Shown: one piece after another, positions 1-12,300 of the stretch | Position numbering within the stretch: the stretch's first letter is position 1 | Layout of the letters: every line of letters begins with the position of its first letter | Source: Pohlia nutans | Lineage: Eukaryota; Streptophyta; Bryopsida; Bryales; Mniaceae | Length of the DNA: 64,000 nt | Reading direction: 5' to 3' | Assembly: GCA_022496805.1 (NCBI GenBank) | Contig: CM040107.1 | Coordinates: 6,716,501 to 6,780,500, forward strand | Notes under the pieces: generated by a model | Told to the model about the DNA's origin: nothing | What the model saw: only the letters and a program-made list of their open reading frames with translations | Database searches by the model: none | Made by a program: the position numbers and the translations under genes

Positions 1-1211
1 AGTCAGTACTAGGTCATGGATAAACCCCCGATATTGAGAGCCCATTGGAGCCCCATTCCAATTGATCATATTTTTTGTATGAACTCTTAGTGAAGAGGCA
101 CTCGTCACGACAAATTAACCCTACTTACATTGCCGTCAACTAGTCAAGTGCTCATCTTGATGATGTTGTGTGCATAATTATCTTAATGATGTTTGCTTTG
201 GGGCTTTAAATTTTGGGGCTTGGTTTGTTGGTCTATAGCTTTGGCCGTAGTGGTGTTGTGGCAGTAGTACATGTGATGGTGATTGTGTTGATTGTCTGTG
301 AAATGCTACATTTGAATTTCTAGTCAGAGTGAAGGTTGGTGATATTCTTTTTAATGAAACAAATAGGACGTTCTAAGCCTTTGGAACTAGGAGCCCACTC
401 AATTGATCAAATTCATATTGTAAACTCTTGGTCGAGGGGTACTCGTCACAAGGAGCTCTCTCAACTGCGTTGTCATCACGCGCTCGTCCTAGTGATCTTG
501 TATGCACAATTATCTTGATGATGCTCGTAGTAATCTTAGAATGCTGGTCTGGGCCTTTGGCTATGGTGCTGAAGTGGCTGTAGTGCACATCGTGATGTTT
601 GTGTTGGTGGTCTTTTTGATTCTAGATATGGATTTCTAGCCTTAGTGGGTAGCAGAAGCTACTGTAATTCTTTTTTGATCAAACCATTAGGCAAATGATG
701 AGCCCTCAGTATCGAAAGTTCATAGGAGCCCCATCCATTTGATCAAAGACTATTTTAGGATTCTTGAACGTGGGGTACTTATCGATTTGTATACACCCTA
801 CTCGCACCGCAATCACTTGCTCCTCGTAATGATGATGAATGCATAATTATCTTGTTGATGCTCGTCTTAGAGCATGTGGTGATGGTTTGGCTGTGGTGGT
901 GACCTAATTGGGATGTGTGATGAGGTGATCGTGTTGGTAGTCTTTTAAACTTCAACTTTGATTTTTAGTCCCAGTAGGAGATTATACCAGTTTGCTTTGA
1001 ATCAAATCAGTAAGCCAAGGATGTGCCCTCGGTGCCAAGAGCTCATTTGAGCCCCATCCACCTAATCAAATGTTATTAAAGAACTCTAGGTTGTGGGGTA
1101 CTCGTTATGATGAGCTTACCCTACTTGCGCTACCGTCACGTGCTCTTTGTGGTGATTATCTTGTGTGCAAGATTATCTTGTAGATCTATGCTCGTCCTAG
1201 GGTTTAGGATG
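1..1211. repeat. Decayed ~335-bp satellite array, left flank
   Basis: Four diverged units are visible, anchored on 'gagccccat' or close variants near 48, 388, 728 and 1050. Each unit continues with a GATCAAA box, an 'actcgtcacga'-like box and 'attatcttg.tgatgctcg'. Spacing is about 325-340 bp. The same unit reappears at 34922-35340 and 37330-38560, on the other side of the retrotransposon, so the retrotransposon inserted into this satellite. No gene was recognised here; the short open frames are not supported. Confidence 0.7.
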
Positions 1212-1753
1212 TGTTATAGGGGTTTTCTAGGAACCGACCTTAAACGAATGTAGCTACTCCGCTCAAGACTATTCCACTCTAGACTAGTTTCTAGAGATTG
1301 AGAGGAGTAGTAAGAAGTTTCTACTAAGAGGAATGGACTGTCGGCTAAAAAAAAGCACCAGTATGCTAGTAAGTCGACTCCTGCATACCCACAGACTACT
1401 GCAACTAACCAAGATACAACCACAAGGAATGATTCAAGAGCAGGAATCAACAGTAGTCTAACAGTAGTAGTCTAACATACTAGTGCGCACAAGAAGAGCT
1501 TAAGACAAGAATGAAGTACAACTGAGGCTGCCAAAAAGATGTACAAATGGTATAGCAACACCTCTCTCAAAGAGAGTGAAGGTACATATAGGAGACTGGT
1601 CTGACAGTGTGTCAGACTGGTCGATCGGAAAAGTCGGGTCGACCAGTCTGTACCAGCCTGTACTGCCACGTGTCGCCTGCCGGGTCTATTCCTGCCGGGT
1701 ATAGACTAGCCTACTCTTAGCCTAAGGGAATATCAACTAATATTCGGTTAACA
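1212..1753 (-). repeat. 3-prime LTR
   Basis: Direct copy of 34375-34916 with the same length and only scattered substitutions. In element orientation it begins TGTTAACC and ends in TAACA, giving short terminal inverted repeats. The flanking base group GGATG matches the far side of the element. Confidence 0.95.
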
Positions 1754-1754
1754 T

Positions 1755-1768
1755 TGCCCTCCCTTTGA
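1755..1768 (-). promoter_or_regulatory. Polypurine tract (plus-strand primer)
   Basis: On the minus strand AAAGGGAGGG lies within a few bases of the start of the 3-prime LTR, which is the expected position for the primer of plus-strand DNA synthesis. Confidence 0.75.
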
Positions 1769-1884
1769 GCTAAGTACACTCCTGTGGACTTTAGACTACC
1801 CCGGTAGGTGACTAGGGAAAAATGTTCACGAGAAATGACAAAATTACCCGCGGTCGAGTGACCAACCCGGCTAAGGTCGACTTG

Positions 1885-4365
1885 TCAGTCGTGGACGTCG
1901 CTAGAGTCATGGGTCATGCCTGGTGAGCGGATATCTGGAGGCATTCCTGAGAAGTCGAACCCCAAAGAGTGTGGTGAAGAGATTACTGGTAAGTCGACTG
2001 GGGTGTTGTCGACCGATGGTGTAGGTGCTGTCGTCATCTGGTCGGGTACTAGGGGCTGTTGATCCTGCTGCTGCTGTGGAGGAGGAGGGTGTGGAGTTGC
2101 TGCCTGCTGTTGCACCGTGTCTTGAAGGTCGACTGGCGGTTGCTGCTGGTTTTGTTGCTGCTGATCGCGCTCCTCGTCTTCATTGGTCGACTCGTTGTCG
2201 TCTTCGTCCTCGTCCTCGGTCAACTTGACGTCGGTAGTCAATACCTCGTCGTCGTCAGTCGACTGGTTCTCCCAGAGCGAATTGTCGGGTTCAAGGTGGC
2301 TCGTATCGATCTCTTCGTCTTCGTCGACTGCTGGGATCTCCAAGTCCGGGTGGTCGAGCTGAAGTTGGTCGAGTTGCCTGCGGTACATGTTGAGCTGGTG
2401 ACGGTCGGTGCTGAGGGTGTGCTTGAGAACCTTGATACGGTTTCTTGCCTTGAGTCGGAGTCGGTACTTGCGGGCTCTAAGTTTGTGGAACTGCAGCTCC
2501 CGACTTGCGAATTGGCGGGACTTCTCCTCGTTGTCTTGGAGTAGTAGGTCGAGTCGGTTGTTGGAGTCGACTATTTCCCTCCGGGCTTGCTGGAGACTGA
2601 GCTGGGTTGCTGCTACCTCGGCTCGTGCCACTCTGAGTTCCTTTTGTGCTACCACTAGCTCGCTCTGGTTTTTCTTTTCCTGCTGTCGACTGTTGTGGAG
2701 GTCGGCTTCTAGCCGGGCCAGTCTGTTGTCGGTGTGAGCCTTCTCCTCGGTGACGGTGGTGAAGGTAGTACAGAGTCTTGCTAGTTCGTTAGTGAGGTTG
2801 TCGACCTGTTGCTTGTATGTTGTGGAGTCCTTGGTCAGTCGACTACTCTCCAATCGGTGGCGGTCGAGCTCAGCTTGAAGGGTGGTTCTTGCTTGAACCG
2901 CCTCAAACAAGAGGAGGTTCACTCGGGAGCCGACATCCTCGAGTCGACTTACTGCTCCTTGGACGTCCTCCAGGCGCTGGCGCCAATGCATCGCTAATGT
3001 CGTGGCTCGTGATGTTGGTGAGTTGGGTGCGGGTCGATTGACCCCGGATGATGGCGGAGGTCGAGTCGTGGGGGAGACGGGTGGTGGCTAGCGAAATTCG
3101 CCGGTTGGTGCCGCTCCGTATGCTACTTTGAGGTTGAGTGGGGCGAAATCGGATAGAAAAGGCGGGGGTGTGTCCGGGATGGGGGTCTCACTTGGCGTTG
3201 GTGGTGGAGTCGACTGGGCCTCGCTGTCGGATGAAGTCAGGTCGACCTGTCGAGGTATAAACTGACTCAATGGTGTGAGTTTACCTCGCTTGGCACGCTT
3301 CTCTTGTCGCTCCTGGTCCCGCTTGCGTGCGTGTGAGGAGCGTGTCTTCCTTTGCTCTGCGTTCGGTTGACTCCCGGTGGGGGCGGGCGGTGCTACTGGG
3401 TCGTGTGTGGTTTGTCGACTAGGGGGTCGAGCAGTCGATGTTTGGCCTTAGTCGACTGGTCGGGGCGGCCGAACATGGTCCTTCGAGGTGCGGTCGGCTC
3501 TAAGCCCGCCTTGGAAAACGATGTAGTCGGGTCCTCGGGAGTTGTTTTCCGAGTTCTCCGACTGTCGATGTCGGTCTTTGGTGTTCTGCTGGGCGACTGT
3601 TTGGTGTGCATACTCTTCGTCAGTGCTAGGAAAATAAGACTCAAGGAGGAAGTCCAATACCTCGGCTGAAGGGCAGATCGTGGTCTTCGTGGTCTGCATC
3701 GCCTTGATGTCGATGGCGATCAAGTTGAACATCCATGTCGCCCAGTCCCATTGCATGGCGCGGTCGATCAGGGCCTCGACTGTGCACACTACGTCGAGCA
3801 TTTCCTTGCTGATGTAGGTCGTCTTGCGTTTGAACCCGAGGCCTTGAATGAATGCCGTCAGTCGCCTGTGGTGTTCGGGTTTGCAGTGGCAGATGCTGTA
3901 GCCCTCAGCAGTCTTGCCGGCTGCAGAATACTCTTCTAACCGACCCGGTGGGTACTCCGCAGGGTCGATTGGCTGGATAGTAATGCCAAATGGCAGTTTG
4001 AGAACCTCGTGAATCACAGTAGGGTCGACTGTGACTGTCTGTGTGCGAACTCGAGCGGTGATCGACTTGTTGTGGAGGTCGACTATCGCAGCGTTGACGA
4101 ACTCCTCGATCAGCTCCATGCGTGGCGCGCGTTGAGGGTTGTCCCAGTCGAGTGCTACAAAGTCCGAAACGCCGATCGCCTTGATGAAATCGGCCTCGGT
4201 CGTGTGTTCAGCGGCATACTCGCGCCATTCCCGGATCGGCCACATCGACTGAAAGGCGAGGGTTTTGTAGAGTCCCTCCTTAGTGCGGATCGGAATTTCG
4301 TAAGTCGGTGGTGCGGAGGACGAGAGGCGTCGGGGGCTGCGATCAGTCGACTTGCCTTTCGCCAT
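1885..4365 (-). pseudogene. Retrotransposon third ORF: plant transposon-type domain plus coiled coil
   Basis: A single frame of 827 codons runs from an ATG at 4365 to a stop at 1885, broken by TAA at 3448 and TAG at 3088. It starts about 520 bp after the end of pol and is in the same strand and frame. The N-terminal third (about residues 20-250) has a phrase ending VTVDPTVIHEVLKLPFGI, resembling the 'putative plant transposon protein' domain (Pfam PF20167 type) found in extra ORFs of plant retroelements. That match is by eye. The middle is Pro/Ser-rich with a basic patch (KRDQERQEKRAKRGK). The C-terminal part, 2991 to about 2330, is a long heptad-rich Leu/Arg/Glu/Gln coiled coil, followed by an acidic stretch and a Q/P-rich tail. 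No signal peptide or membrane segment is seen, so it does not look like an envelope protein. Both internal stops are one C-to-T change from Gln codons. Confidence 0.75.
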
Positions 4366-4887
4366 CGATCGGTCGGCTGCAAATCTGCGCACAAGGAGAC
4401 AAGAGAAAGGCCGGCGTAGTCCCGAAGTTGGCTCGCTTACGGTCGGCTGCAGTGGTGATGGGCGCGGTCATTTCCTACTCAGTCTACTCTCGATTATCTC
4501 TCGCACAGTCGGGCTACGGGGTCGCTTGACTACTCTTCGCCGTTCTACTCGTGATTTTCTAAAGTGCTTGCTAAGAATACATAAGGCAAGAGCCGCGGAG
4601 TGGCAGTCGGCCGGAGGAGAAGGAAAGGAGGGGGGAGAGTGAGCAATGGGAGATAGGAGGCGCGCGGCCGGTGGGTGGGCTGGAGAGGAAACTAATGGCG
4701 AGGAAGCAAGAGGAGGAAGAAGGGGTGCGGCCATGGTGCTAAATACCTGCCCTATGGGCCTTGCATTTAAAACTGAGAGGATAGGTGAGGGCGGCGGCCA
4801 TAAATATGGCGGCTCTTCTAGGATTTGACCGGTGGGGTTGACCAGTCGGGTCGACCAGTCGAGTCGACCAACGGTAGCTAGGTCGGG
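4366..4887. other. Spacer between pol and the third ORF of the retrotransposon
   Basis: This GC-rich stretch contains purine-rich and CT-rich blocks and a local tandem GTCGACCAGTC repeat near 4840-4870. Short open frames on both strands are not supported. It could be the leader or an internal promoter for the downstream ORF; that is inference from position only. Confidence 0.4.
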
Positions 4888-6036
4888 TCAGGTCCGTTGC
4901 TGTTGGTTGGGCTCATCTTCGTTCTGTTCTAGTGTTGACCTAATCGCTGATTTGCTAGTGAGTGGGCTAGTCAATTCGGTTGGAGGCTGATCACCTAGAA
5001 CTCGGTAGGGTTTGAGTTTGTTGATGTTGTCTATTACCGGGTCGGGGTCAAAGTGTTGAATGCTGACTAGGAGGACAGTGTTGTTGGGGAGGGTATACTG
5101 GACACGATACGGGCCGAACCATTTGCTACGAAGTTTACAGGCATGGACATTTGTCCCTTTCGGGTGCCAGAGGACGTAGTCTCCTACATTGTATAGAGTC
5201 GACTAGCCTTGGGTCTGGGTCCACTGTGCTCGGTTCCACTGTTGTGCGCCGTGGTGGGTGGCTGCTGTCAGTCGGGTCTCGTCTAACTTCTCGAGTTCGG
5301 CGGCTCGGGCTGCCAGTACTCGCGTGGGAGTGAAGTCGGTAGTCGATGTCGACCGTTGGGTCGTGATGATGTATTTGGTTGGCATCAACGGCGTCAGACC
5401 ATACACCAATTGGAAAGGTGTGCGGCCTGTAAAATGGGTACCTTGGTCGCTGACTAGGTGGAGAGGACATCCAAACCGGGTAAGGATTGCCTCGTACAGG
5501 AACTGTGCGGTCTCTCTGGCGGTGTTTCTTCGGATAGCTCTAGCCTCAACCCATTTGGTGGCATAGTCGGTAGCCACCAAAATGTATCGACAGGCTGTAT
5601 GTTGGGTCTTCTTGACGGGGCCTATGAAGTCGAGTCCCCATTTCATAAACGGTTCTGCGGGTAGTTGGGTGACGAGCTTCGAGGAGACTGTCTTGGGTAG
5701 TCCGCCTGTCATCTGGCATTCATGACATGAGTGGCAGTACTGGACAGCGTCATGGTGTAGAGTCGGCCACCAGTAGGTTGCGTCTAGTATTTTCCGGACA
5801 GTGATGTCATGAGAAAAATGTCCTCCCGCGTTGCCTTTGTGTAATTCTTGGAGGATTGTTGTCGGTTGACTGCCGGTCAGGACTAGTTGGAGTTGGTGGT
5901 CCTTGCCGAGTCGGTACAGTTGTCCGTCAAGTACTTGGTACGGAATGGCTTTGTGAGCAATTCGCTTGCGAGCCTCCTTCGTCATGTGGGTTGGAAAAGT
6001 CCCGGTAGTCAAGTAGTCGACTATCGGGTGTAGCCA
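4888..6036 (-). pseudogene. Integrase part of pol, internally deleted
   Basis: The frame continues from the RT/RNase H segment across the MULE insertion: codons W-L-H end at the insertion point and P-I-V-D-Y-L follow. An HHCC zinc site is present (H, GGHF, CHSCHEC). The rve core starts WGLDFIGPV and keeps both Asp motifs (GLDFIGP; SDQGTHF). Immediately after DQGTHF the sequence jumps in frame to GRTPFQLVYG, so the usual ~60-80 residues with the catalytic Glu are missing. An in-frame TAG at 5203 then separates the C-terminal part, which has the GPY/F signature (KWFGPYRV). The natural end is TGA at 4888. The protein would be inactive on both counts. The element may have been mobilised in trans, or these may be later lesions. 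Confidence 0.9.
6028..6036 (+). repeat. 9-bp target-site duplication, left copy (MULE A)
   Basis: GTGTAGCCA here equals 29042-29050. Deleting one copy and everything between rejoins the pol codons with no frame change, which proves this is the insertion target. Confidence 0.95.
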
Positions 6037-6100
6037 GGGGAAATGCTATTACGTGAGCAGTGAGCAGTGAGCAGTGAGCGGTGAGCAGAGATTTTTGGAA
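6037..6100. repeat. Left terminal inverted repeat of MULE A
   Basis: The end contains five tandem 7-mers TGAGCAG (one TGAGCGG) at 6054-6088. The opposite terminus carries the inverted pattern. Outer bases are only loosely matched (GGGGAAAT... versus GGACGAGG...), so the precise inverted repeat is imperfect. Confidence 0.75.
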
Positions 6101-6353
6101 AAATTTCGGGCTGTTGGATTTTAAAAGACCTCCTATTACCGCGGATTTAGGTGTAATTAGTGAGTATTTATGAAACATTGATTTAGAGTGAGTACCTATA
6201 GCCGTGGAATTTAGTGTGTATTTTAAGAGTAATTAGTGGAATTTATTAGCTTCAAACAGCAATCGCTCGTTTAGGAAACTAACAAAAATGCATTCATACT
6301 CGTTATAGTATCAAGAAATAATGTGGAAATAAATAAATACTCAATCCGTACAA

Positions 6354-9300
6354 TCAAAGTGAATCCGTATCAGATTCGATAGCACTCACATCGACATATG
6401 AAAGCACACGAGGATCATAATGTCGATGCGGTGTAGAATAGCATGAAGAACCACTAGGGCTAGGACTAGCATTGGCAAATGCTGTTGCCAATGCTTCTGC
6501 GTACACAGGAAGTCCTTGAGGGGAACTATTAGGGCTTACCAAACTCTGCAAGGACTTTCTAAGGTTAAAACGGCTCCGTTGTAGTGGTTTATTCCTTGTC
6601 AAACTGCAAACATACAGTGTAAAAGTATTAGAAAAACGTATTCAGACACTACCGGGGATGGGTACTTTTATGACTGGGAGAATATGACTGGGGATGACAG
6701 GCGACTGTCGGCTGTCACATTCTGCGAGGGAAAAATTGTCGGCGGAAGCCAAATTAGACAATGTGACTGGTAGTCATATTTTGAAGTCATATTTGCCACG
6801 TGTACCGTATAAAGTGGGTGGGAGGGACGTATATCTTCGTAGGGAACGAGAGGGAACGAGTGGGAACGTTCTTGGGGAACGCACAGTCATATTTGGACTT
6901 CACTTTTTGCTCCTAGTCATATTTTGCAGTTACATTTTTCCCTATAGTCGTATTTTTTTTTTTTGGGCTGCCCATGATTATAATCACTGCCCGAGACTGT
7001 TTACATGTATATTGGCCCTCTCAATCACTGTATAGTATGAGAATTTAAGGTAATAATTTTATAGGGAGAATTTGTGTCCAAAATTGAGTAGTTTTTCATT
7101 TGTCTAGGGTAATTAGGAATTGGCCATCGGCATTATTTTAATAATTGATTAGTAAATTATCTATTCACGCAATTCCATGGTAGAGCGGTTTAGGGTGGAG
7201 GTGGGGTTTTACATTGAGAAGGAATGTGTGGCAGAATTATTACGGGTTTTATAATTGTGTCCGTGCCTGTATGTAGTGGTTTAGGGCAACTAATGTGAGA
7301 AGTCTGAAACTTATCGGTTTGGGAGGTTGAAATGAATGTGTGCTGCGTGGCCAAGACTTGATGGTGCTAATTACACAATTTCATGTGAATATATGTATAT
7401 ATTTATATATAGATATGTCCAACGAGTAGAATGTTCACAACTGTATATGAATGAACAAAGACTCGGTCAATCCTCCTCTGCGTCGCAATAGTCTAAATCA
7501 TCTACCGATAAGTCATCTTGTCCGAGGCGTTCTAATGCTTTAGCCACCACCTCCGGAGCTACTTCCACTGCGTCGTTTAAAATAGGTGTTTGGGGTATGA
7601 GATCCGAATCCAAGCCTGTCGCTTCAAGTCCGGGAAAATCACTTGCTCTCCCCAATGATATGCACCGTACTTCATCCGTGAGTTGGTGGTTCGAGAATGT
7701 CCGAACTCCAACGAGGGATCAACGGAAAATGACGCAAATCTTTGACCGGTACCGATTTGGAGTTGTCTACGTACCGGGATTTGTGGCATATTGGGCACTC
7801 CGTCGCATCCTCCAATTCTTTCCGAAATAAACAACACCCATCTCTACACGCATGTATGGTGTTGTAGGACAACCCCAATTTCATCAACAAACCCTTCGCT
7901 TCGTGGAAGGTTTTTGGAAGTGTGTTGCCCTTGGGCAATATTGACTCGTGCAATAACTTCAACAACTCGTCCACAAAGCTGTTGGATACGCCAAAAGTGG
8001 TGCAACAATTAAGTACCATGAGGATAGAGGCGAGACGGTTGGATGAGCTCCCTGCATAAAGCGGAGTCCTTGCTTTGCGTAAAAGGACATCCAGTACTAT
8101 GGGTCCTTGATGTCCACTAGGGTCCTTGATGTTCATCGTTGTCCCGCTTGACTCTATAGGGTTGTTATTGTCCTCCATTCCGTTTTCGCTACCTTCATCG
8201 TGATTTGGTGTGAAGGCATCGTCCCAGACCGGGGCCATTTCATTGAACTCCACATCAAATCCGTCATGCATGGAAGGGTTGGTATCGCTCCCCCCTAAGT
8301 TCACGTTGTCATACTTGTTGAAGCACTCTGCCACCATGCGTAACACATCTACTTCCCCAGCTTCTTCGCTGTCAATGCTAGGACTGGACGGGGGCTCACT
8401 ACCTTGCCCACTCCTTGGTGCACTAGGGGTCAAGTTCAAGGGGCTGTACTCGTCCTGCAGTTCCAAGGACAACACATTGGATGTCACATTCCAAAGTCTG
8501 ATGATAAGCTACATAATGCATGCGGTTCCTAGTTCGGAGGGCTTCTTGTTATTGCATCCACCTGCGCCGGGGAATGTGTCGATGTTGTTTTAGTCTTGTC
8601 CACGCATTGAGGGTCACATCGAATACATGATATGCAACATATGACTAGCTGGCATTCTATTACAGTGTTAAGTAGTGACTAACTGTAGTCACTTTGGGAA
8701 AACGTGACTGACAGTTGTCACATTACAGTGGTAAGCACAGACTGTCTGTAGTCATTTTGGACGATAAGTATACGTTTATAGTTTGCAGTGCAGTGATAAG
8801 AAGTGACTGTCTGTAGTCATTTTGGGAAAATTCAAGATAGACACTATACATATTACAGAGACAGTCTCAGACTATCTTCCTGCCGTTTGGGCATATAGTA
8901 ATTTACCGTACACTACTCGGATTTAGAGGGTAATGCGCATAGAGTTCTTCTCCGGCAACAATGTCCCTTGTTGCTATGCTAATTACATATCCCCGTTCCT
9001 CGTGGTTCCACGGTTTAGGCACCATGCGATACTCCCACATGACATTGCCTATTTCGGAGCGCCCGGCGGAACTATTAATGAATCTAGCGACATTTCCTTT
9101 CTCTACATCTCCGTCGATATACAGGTCCGACTCTGCGCGCATTACATACGATTTCATTCGGGATTGTGCCTTGCTCAAAATTTTGAATTCCGCCGAGGTG
9201 TACTGCGCTCCTACAAAAGGAAGCAGTTCCTCACCCTCTTTGGCTGGTTGCATTGCAAAGAGACCCCAACCTATGAAGCGGTATTTAGACACTTTCACTT

Positions 9301-12300
9301 GCCATTCCCTTTTCCAAAATACAAATGGAGTTAGCTTCGGTATGGGCCCGTCGCACCATTGTCCATCATACACGTCTGACTGCCACTTCTGCAATCGAGA
9401 AATTTGCGCGGACGTCGCCGTAGGTCTGGCGCTCTCGGAGGATTGTGGTTGGCTTAGAAACTTGGTCAGCGATGTCAAACTTGCGGCTCTTACTAAGGGT
9501 CTCCATCGGGCCTACATAATTCATTAACACATATTTTTTTAAACCAAATCACTGTACGTAGAACTACGTCGCTTTGCTTACTTAGGACTGGGTACGCAGT
9601 TGAAATCATAGGTCTCATCACTTACCAATATTGAAGCTGTGAAAACCGGGTCCCTTCTTCTAGTGCGAAGATGCTTCCGAATCGTCACTCGGTCGAGGAC
9701 TTTTCCTCCAGCACATTCCATGCATGGGCAGGGGTACTTCATTAATTGCATGGAGTCTGGTTGGATCTCTTCATCTTGCCATAATTGGAGATGATTCAAG
9801 CGCTCCTGCTGTCCTTCTTCCATCCTACGGAAAAATACAGTAGAGAGTCATTCAAGACTACAGAGTCACTGTGCATGACCAGAGGGCGTCATGACGATGA
9901 CTCCAGAGTGTTATATAACTCCAGAGTGTCACATAAATCACTTCACTAAGTCATTTTAGGAAATTTTTTGTTTGCTCCCTTCTTTATTTTATATAAGAAT
10001 TGATTGAATAAAATTGGTGGTATGCACGACGTTTGGAACTGGGAGTCGCTATTTCTATGTCTATTGTCACTTTAATTTCATTTAAATAATGCAGTCATGA
10101 TGTACCAAACTATTTCGTATGGAAATCATTCACTACATGAGTAGACAGAACCAATGGTGAAGAAGTAACACATCAGTGATATTCCTGAGGCATCTCTGCT
10201 AATGCAAAAGTGAATGAAAAACTTATCCACCAACCCAAGTCCATATTCTTGCACTCCTTCCATACACCCCCCCTTATGCGCAATTACACAGAAGTGGTCT
10301 ATATAACATTCATATGATATGAATTGTACTTAGTAAATATGTAGAATACCATTGTCAACTTATGACTCATTAATGTCTCCTCTATGCTTTACTATGAATC
10401 ACCGACATGTAGCCCTATCCCGGTGAAATGACTATATGCGCCTCAAGTCTCAAACAATGTACGTTTGTATCATTGGAGTGTGTACTATCTTGTTCCACGG
10501 AGCTGTCATCTTCTTCTTCAATACTACAACTTCCTTCATCTGAGGTTTTCAATATACGTCAGTGCTATTTGATCGTGTGTCTTCTCGGGAAGTTCACAGA
10601 AGCAGAACTCTGGAGGGAATATCGCAGAAGATTTGGGCTCATGGTGACATGCCAGGCGTTGTTTTCTAATTATACCGTCCAAAGACAGCCCGTGCCGAGG
10701 GGAAGGAAGCCTACAATTAATTGCAGTTAGGATTCCGAACCCAACGAAGTACTATACATCTAAGACATTTGCTGTCTTCGCAAATGTGTAAATGATTTCC
10801 ACACATGTTCATTCGGGTGACGAATGTCCATGATGTGAACCTATACAAGCAATTCTGGACCTCAAGAGTACTACTGGAATCTGCAGAAATTTTTTGGTAT
10901 GATGTGAAATTGCCAAAGAGGTGTGTAGCTGGAACCTGTCAATCGCATACACTTTGATGTCGGAAGTCAATTCGTCCTGTTAACACAACTCATGACAGAT
11001 GTGACGTCCACCGTGTACGTTAGAGTAAAGGGTTACCTGCATGCTCACATGAAGCGTAGAGTGTCACATATATATTGTGAAGCATAATCGGCAACAAGGA
11101 CACATTTTTCCATTTGACAAGAGACTTTACTTGGACTTATCTTTCATAGTTATTTTTAGATCAGCTAGCGTGTAGGAATGGTTAATTCAGGTGTGCTGGT
11201 TGATCAATTTGCTTACATTTTGGTTCAAGTAGGTGCAGGCAAGCTCGAAACCCTAGGCAAGCGCAAGGCAAGCTCGAAACCTTCAAGTAGGTGCAGGCAG
11301 TTATTATACCCTATTACTGGTGCACTCTTCTTTACTCAGATAAAGACCAATTAATACCAGTTTTGTGCACACCATTTGGGTGTCAAGGTCTGCAACTTTC
11401 AAGAGAGAGTTATACTGAACTACAGAGTCATATAGATGACTATAGGGCGTCATCTATATGACTGGAGAGTGTTGTATAACTCTCGGGTGTCACATACATG
11501 ACCCTGCTCAGTCGTCTCTGTGTCGCGCGGCTTGGTCAACGGAGATACACGTGGCACCAGTTGACCAAGCGACCATCGCTCAAGCAATATTCACGGCGTC
11601 CTACAGAGATTTGCAGAGTTCTCAAGCACCGTTGTCGATGGCGCGTTCACCCCCCACGTACGAGCGCATGAGGAGCAGTCTCATCGAAGAGAACAACGGA
11701 GCTTTGAAGAGTTTGGGGTTGCCGTCGCTTTCAAAACAAACCTTCAAGAAGCCAAAAGACAAGAGGTGAGTGATTACCTCTTCAAAGTGCAGTGCGTGGT
11801 GTGACGTCCTTGAATTTCTGAATTGCGCTTAGAATTGTTGGCTTCTAGAAAAAACGCGTTAGGGTTTGGAGTAGATGCGGAGGGAGATACTTGCAGAGCA
11901 CAAGGTTTCGAGCTTGCCTTGCGCTTGCCTAGGGTTTCGAGCTTGCCTTGCGCTTGCCTAGGGTTTCAAGCTTGCCTAGGATTTCGAGCTTGCCTTGCCC
12001 GCCAGCGCTGCGACCTTGCCGAATCCGCTTCACAAATCAGGTTGCCGAATCCGCTTCGAGCTTGCCGAAACTCCTGGCTTCGAGCTTGCCGAAACTTCGA
12101 GCTTGCCGAAACTCCTTGCCGAAACTCCCTGCCGAAACTCCTACTTCGACAAACGCAGAGGAAGCTCCTAACCGACTCCGAGTGTGGCGACGAGGATGAC
12201 GGTGAGGACGAACGCGTGGAGGAGCCGTTGAAGACGACACGAAGAAAGGCAAGAATTTCATCTCCAATTTGAAACCGCAATTTTTACTTATTTTTGGAAT

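Noticed and set aside
2025..2997. Plus-strand frames opposite the coiled-coil ORF
   Set aside because: Shadows of the minus-strand repeat-rich coding sequence; Leu/Val- or Ser/Arg-rich without domains.
1885..4365. Envelope gene in the third ORF of the retrotransposon
   Set aside because: No signal peptide, glycosylation-rich ectodomain or membrane segment can be seen.
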